From an uncultured Deferribacteraceae bacterium (GTDB lineage: Bacteria > Chrysiogenota > Deferribacteres > Deferribacterales > Mucispirillaceae), in NCBI GenBank assembly GCA_947039395.1, contig CAMQYS010000015.1, positions 1-47,728 on the forward strand: a stretch of DNA of 47,728 bases, read 5' to 3'. This document shows, in pieces, positions 45,113-47,728 of this stretch (position 1 is the stretch's first letter; each line of letters opens with the position of its first letter). The position numbers and the translations under genes are program-made. Under the pieces are notes generated by a model. It did no database searches. It was given only the letters and a program-made list of their open reading frames with translations, and was not told the DNA's origin.

Positions 45113-45982
45113 ATGAAGACTAACAATATTATTAAGAGTGTGGAAGCTGGAGACTTAAAAGCTGTACAACAATGTATAGAGAATGGTGCTGATGTAAATG
45201 CTAAAGATGATGAGGACTTGACAGCATTGATGCCTGCTTCACAGAATGGAGATTTTGATATTGTGAAGTATTTAGTAGAGCATGGTGCTGATGTAAATGC
45301 TAAAACTTATAGAGGGGAATGGACAGCATTAATGTATGCATCACGGAACGGACATTTAGAGGTGGTTAAATATTTAATTGAACATGGTACAGATGTTAAT
45401 ATGAAAGATATTTACGATAGTACAGCTTTGATAAAATCTTCACAGAATGGACATGTTTATGTGGCTAAATATTTAATTGAACATGGTGCAGATGTTAATG
45501 TACAAGATGTATTGGGTGGTAACACAGCATTGATGTATGCATCAAGAAATGGGTTTTTAGAGATAGTAAAATATTTAGTAGATCAAGGTGCAGGTGTAAA
45601 TGCTAAAAATAATCAAGATAAAACAGCATTGATGTTGGCTTCTAGGTATGGACATTTAGAAATTGTGAAGTATTTAGTAGAGAAAGGTGCTGATGTAAAT
45701 GCTAAAGACAAGTATGGTTCAGCAGCTTTAATGTCTGCCTCACTTTTTGAGCATTTAGATATTGTGAAGTATTTAGTAGAGAGTGACGCTGATCTTAATA
45801 TTCAAGATATGAATAAAAGAACAGCATTAATGTTGGCTTCAAATAATGAAAATTTAGATATCGTAAAATTTTTAGTAGAGAATGGAGCAGATGTTAATGC
45901 TAAAGATAATAAGGGTAAAACAGTTTTAATGTATGCTAAGAAACGCACAGAGATTATTAAATATTTAGAGAGTCTTAAATAA
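45113..45982 (+). CDS. Cytosolic ankyrin-repeat protein (group III)
   Basis: A 289-residue protein starting MKTNNIIKSVEAGDLKAVQQCIENGADVN, with eight to nine ankyrin repeats ending in IKYLESLK. The sequence before it (AAACAAATTAGGAGTTTAGT) and its first 120 or so bases are near-copies of the gene before. The last repeat is shortened (TVLMYAKKRTEIIKYL). Probably cotranscribed with its neighbours. Confidence 0.92.
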   Translation: MKTNNIIKSVEAGDLKAVQQCIENGADVNAKDDEDLTALMPASQNGDFDIVKYLVEHGADVNAKTYRGEWTALMYASRNGHLEVVKYLIEHGTDVNMKDIYDSTALIKSSQNGHVYVAKYLIEHGADVNVQDVLGGNTALMYASRNGFLEIVKYLVDQGAGVNAKNNQDKTALMLASRYGHLEIVKYLVEKGADVNAKDKYGSAALMSASLFEHLDIVKYLVESDADLNIQDMNKRTALMLASNNENLDIVKFLVENGADVNAKDNKGKTVLMYAKKRTEIIKYLESLK

Positions 45983-46001
45983 AACAAATTTGGAGTTTAA
46001 T

Positions 46002-46763
46002 ATGAATAGTAATAATCTTATTAAGAGTGCGGAAGATGGAGACTTAAAAGCTATACAACAATGTATAGAGAATGGTGCTGATGTAAATATTAAAGATAAT
46101 TATGGTCAAACAGCATTGATACATGCTTCATGGGGAGGAAATTTTGATATTGTGAAGTATTTAGTAGAGAACGGTGCTGATGTTAATGCTAAAGATGATG
46201 AGGACTTGACAGCATTAATGTATGCATCACAGAACGGACATTTAGAGGTGGTAAAATATTTAATAGAAAACGGTGCTGATATAAATGCTAAAACTGATGC
46301 GGAATGGACAGCATTAATGTATGCATCACAGATAGAAGTGGTAAAATATTTAATAGAAAACGGTTCAGATGTAAATATAAAAGATGATGAGGGATTTACA
46401 GCATTGATGTTAGCTTCAAGTAATGGATTTTTTGATATTGTGAAGATACTTGTAGAGCATGGAGCTGATGTCAATGATAAAGATGAAGATGGTAAAACAG
46501 CATTAATGTTTGCTTCACAGAATGGACATTTAGATATTGTGAAGTATTTAGTAGAGAATGGTGCAGATGTAGATATAAAAAACCCTATAGGAAAGACAGC
46601 TTTAATGAGTGTTTCTTATAAAGGACATGTTGATATCGTAAAATATTTAGTAGAGAATGGTGCTGATGTTAATATAAAAGATGATGAGGGAGTGACAGCA
46701 TTGATGCATGCTTCATGGGGAGGACATTTAGATATCGTAAAATATTTAGAGAGTCTTAAATAA
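46002..46763 (+). CDS. Cytosolic ankyrin-repeat protein (group III)
   Basis: A 253-residue protein starting MNSNNLIKSAEDGDLKAIQQCIENGADVN, with about seven to eight ankyrin repeats ending in VKYLESLK. I take the ATG at 46002 because the conserved TGGAG site (45991-45995) precedes it as in the sister genes; a TTG at 45990 would be upstream of that site. One repeat has lost residues (LMYASQIEVVKYL). About 110 bp around 46433-46546 are almost identical to 44871-44962 in the first group III gene. Confidence 0.92.
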   Translation: MNSNNLIKSAEDGDLKAIQQCIENGADVNIKDNYGQTALIHASWGGNFDIVKYLVENGADVNAKDDEDLTALMYASQNGHLEVVKYLIENGADINAKTDAEWTALMYASQIEVVKYLIENGSDVNIKDDEGFTALMLASSNGFFDIVKILVEHGADVNDKDEDGKTALMFASQNGHLDIVKYLVENGADVDIKNPIGKTALMSVSYKGHVDIVKYLVENGADVNIKDDEGVTALMHASWGGHLDIVKYLESLK

Positions 46764-46783
46764 GAAATCAAATTTTAAGAGAG

Positions 46784-46809
46784 AATACCTATGCGGGTAT
46801 TTTTTTTTA
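46784..46809 (+). terminator. Rho-independent terminator after group III
   Basis: AATACC (46784-46789) pairs with GGTATT (46796-46801), followed by a long T-run. It is a copy of the terminator at 44105. Confidence 0.9.
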
Positions 46810-46838
46810 TTATATTGACTTATTTTAGTGTTAGAAGC

Positions 46839-46867
46839 TTGATAAGAATTTAAAATCAAGTTATAAT
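46839..46867 (+). promoter_or_regulatory. Duplicated promoter before a dead ankyrin copy
   Basis: -35 TTGATA at 46839-46844 and perfect -10 TATAAT at 46862-46867 with a 17-bp spacer, a copy of the promoter at 44159. The gene it should drive is broken; it may now transcribe the SMI1/KNR4 gene. Confidence 0.7.
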
Positions 46868-46899
46868 GTTATGAGTATCAAACAAATTATGAGTTTAAT

Positions 46900-47092
46900 A
46901 TGAATACTAACAGCTTTATTGATAGTGCAAGAGATGGAGACTTAAAAGCTGTATAACAATGTATAGAAAACAGTGCAGATGTAAGTGCTAAAAAATAAAA
47001 AAGGTAAAACAGCATTGAGGTTTGCTTCACAGAATGGACATTTAGATATTGTGAAGTATTTAGTAGAGAACGGTGCTGATATCAATATAAAA
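46900..47092 (+). pseudogene. Nonsense and frameshifted ankyrin gene remnant (group III)
   Basis: It begins ATGAATACTAACAGC like the gene at 44221. A glutamine codon CAA has become TAA (46954-46956) after 18 codons. The ribosome binding site is degraded (ATGAG for AGGAG). An A-run at 46990-46995 has six A where the parallel run at 45007-45011 has five, shifting the frame. The middle of the gene is missing; the final repeat ([12 protein letters not shown]) then merges into the AAGGAG site of the gene at 47107. Confidence 0.9.
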
Positions 47093-47106
47093 AGGAGTAT
47101 AGAATT

Positions 47107-47728
47107 ATGTGTTATGAAGAGGTATTAAGCAAATTGGCGGTTTTAAAATCAACTTATGAGAAAATTGATAAAACTGTGACACTTGAAATAGAAGAACCTG
47201 CAACAGAAGATGAAGTTGTAGCTGTTGAAAAAGAGTTAGGTACACCTTTACCGATACCTTTGAGAGAGTTCTTTTTAAATTGTTCTAGTAAAATAACTTT
47301 ATGGGCAGACCTACCAGAAGATTTTGAACTTCCAACTAATTTAGGCGATATATTTAGAGCTGTTATAGTACTCTCTTTAAATGATATTGTATTTATTGAG
47401 GACCGTAGAAAATCGTGGGAAGTAGATCTTTTTCAGATATAGATGATGAGAGTAGTAAAGATTATAATCTTGTATGGCATAATAAATTAGGTATTATTGA
47501 CGTTGGTAACGGAGATGTAATTGCGATAGATTTAAATAATCAAAACGTTGTTTATTTGAGTCACGACGGTGCTGATGAGCATGGAGCAGTTTTAGGAAAT
47601 GATTTCGCTGATTATTTAAATAATGTTTTTTTAATCGGAGCTAGTGGAAATGAGTCTTGGTGTTTAGCACCATTTTTAACAGAAGATAATATACTTGATA
47701 GCGATTGTGATAATGCTAAAGAGTATAG
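47107..47728 (+). pseudogene. SMI1/KNR4 (SUKH) family gene with a frameshift, cut by the window end
   Basis: The first frame (47107-47442) encodes [19 protein letters not shown]...EPATEDEVVAVEKELGTPLPIPLREFFLNCSS, the N-terminal part of an SMI1/KNR4 domain, then stops at 47440. The C-terminal half continues in another frame from about 47434 (SDIDDESSKDYNLVWHNKL, VGNGDVIAIDL, YLSHDGADEHG) to the window edge without a stop. One extra T in the T5 run at 47429-47433 joins the two frames seamlessly. Many bacterial SUKH proteins are immunity proteins against toxins; no toxin is visible here. A strong AAGGAG site precedes the ATG. Confidence 0.85.

Noticed and set aside
44221-46763. Periodic DNA repeats of about 99 bp as a CRISPR or VNTR
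   Set aside because: The period equals 33 codons and the frame stays open; it is the ankyrin repeat seen at DNA level.
30999-46763. Eukaryotic contamination because of ankyrin repeats
   Set aside because: Bacterial ribosome binding sites, signal peptides, terminators and promoter motifs run throughout, with the same base composition as the housekeeping block.
30900-47728. Integrative element or prophage carrying the ankyrin array
   Set aside because: No integrase, transposase, tRNA attachment site, phage structural gene or terminal repeats are visible within the window.

Overview
The window is AT-rich DNA from a Gram-negative bacterium. It carries Kdo and LPS-transport genes (kdsB, kdsD, lptC, lptA, lptB) together with sigma-54 and a cyclic-di-AMP synthase. 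The runs ftsH-folP-cdaA-ybbR-glmM-pdxJ-acpS and kdsB-pyrG-kdsD-lptCAB-rpoN-hpf resemble gene order in Deferribacterota and Desulfobacterota. With the low GC this suggests a low-GC, possibly host-associated relative of those phyla. That placement is inference from gene order; no rRNA or tRNA is present to test it.

Layout: (1) 1-1480: a 46-bp tandem repeat at the window edge, then a PPi-type phosphofructokinase on the minus strand with a clear terminator. (2) 1816-4682: four tandem paralogous lipoproteins of unknown function on the minus strand, bounded by a perfect 20-bp inverted repeat; the start of the fourth looks frameshifted. (3) 4862-9710: solo TrpB2, a RarD-type transporter, MobB and a DinG/XPD-type Fe-S helicase. 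(4) 9765-27937: a long, tightly packed plus-strand housekeeping block: pgi, tilS, hpt, ftsH, folP, cdaA, ybbR, glmM, pdxJ, acpS, kdsB, pyrG, kdsD, lptC, lptA, lptB, rpoN, hpf. Many genes overlap or are separated by a few bases. The CTP synthase lacks the canonical glutaminase cysteine. (5) 27959-30697: a DUF1877-like gene, then minus-strand genes including a DUF4240-like protein, a SafE/COG2836-type membrane protein and a Met-rich exported protein. (6) 30999-47728: an accessory region made almost entirely of ankyrin-repeat genes, ending in a frameshifted SMI1/KNR4 gene cut by the window edge.

The ankyrin region has three families. Group I (30999-37567) encodes proteins with signal peptides that mostly end in SKGAK. 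Group II (37609-44086) contains two duplicated membrane/PH-like proteins, one fused to ankyrin repeats, followed by cytosolic and lipoprotein ankyrin proteins ending in LNK or similar. Group III (44221-46763) consists of cytosolic proteins ending in ESFK/ESLK, with nearly identical 5' leaders. Each family has its own repeated intergenic or leader module. Between the intact genes lie four broken copies (an orphan signal-peptide ORF, a mosaic pseudogene and two nonsense/frameshift copies). The region therefore looks like a gene array diversifying by tandem duplication, unequal recombination and decay. I see no transposase, integrase, tRNA, rRNA or CRISPR array.
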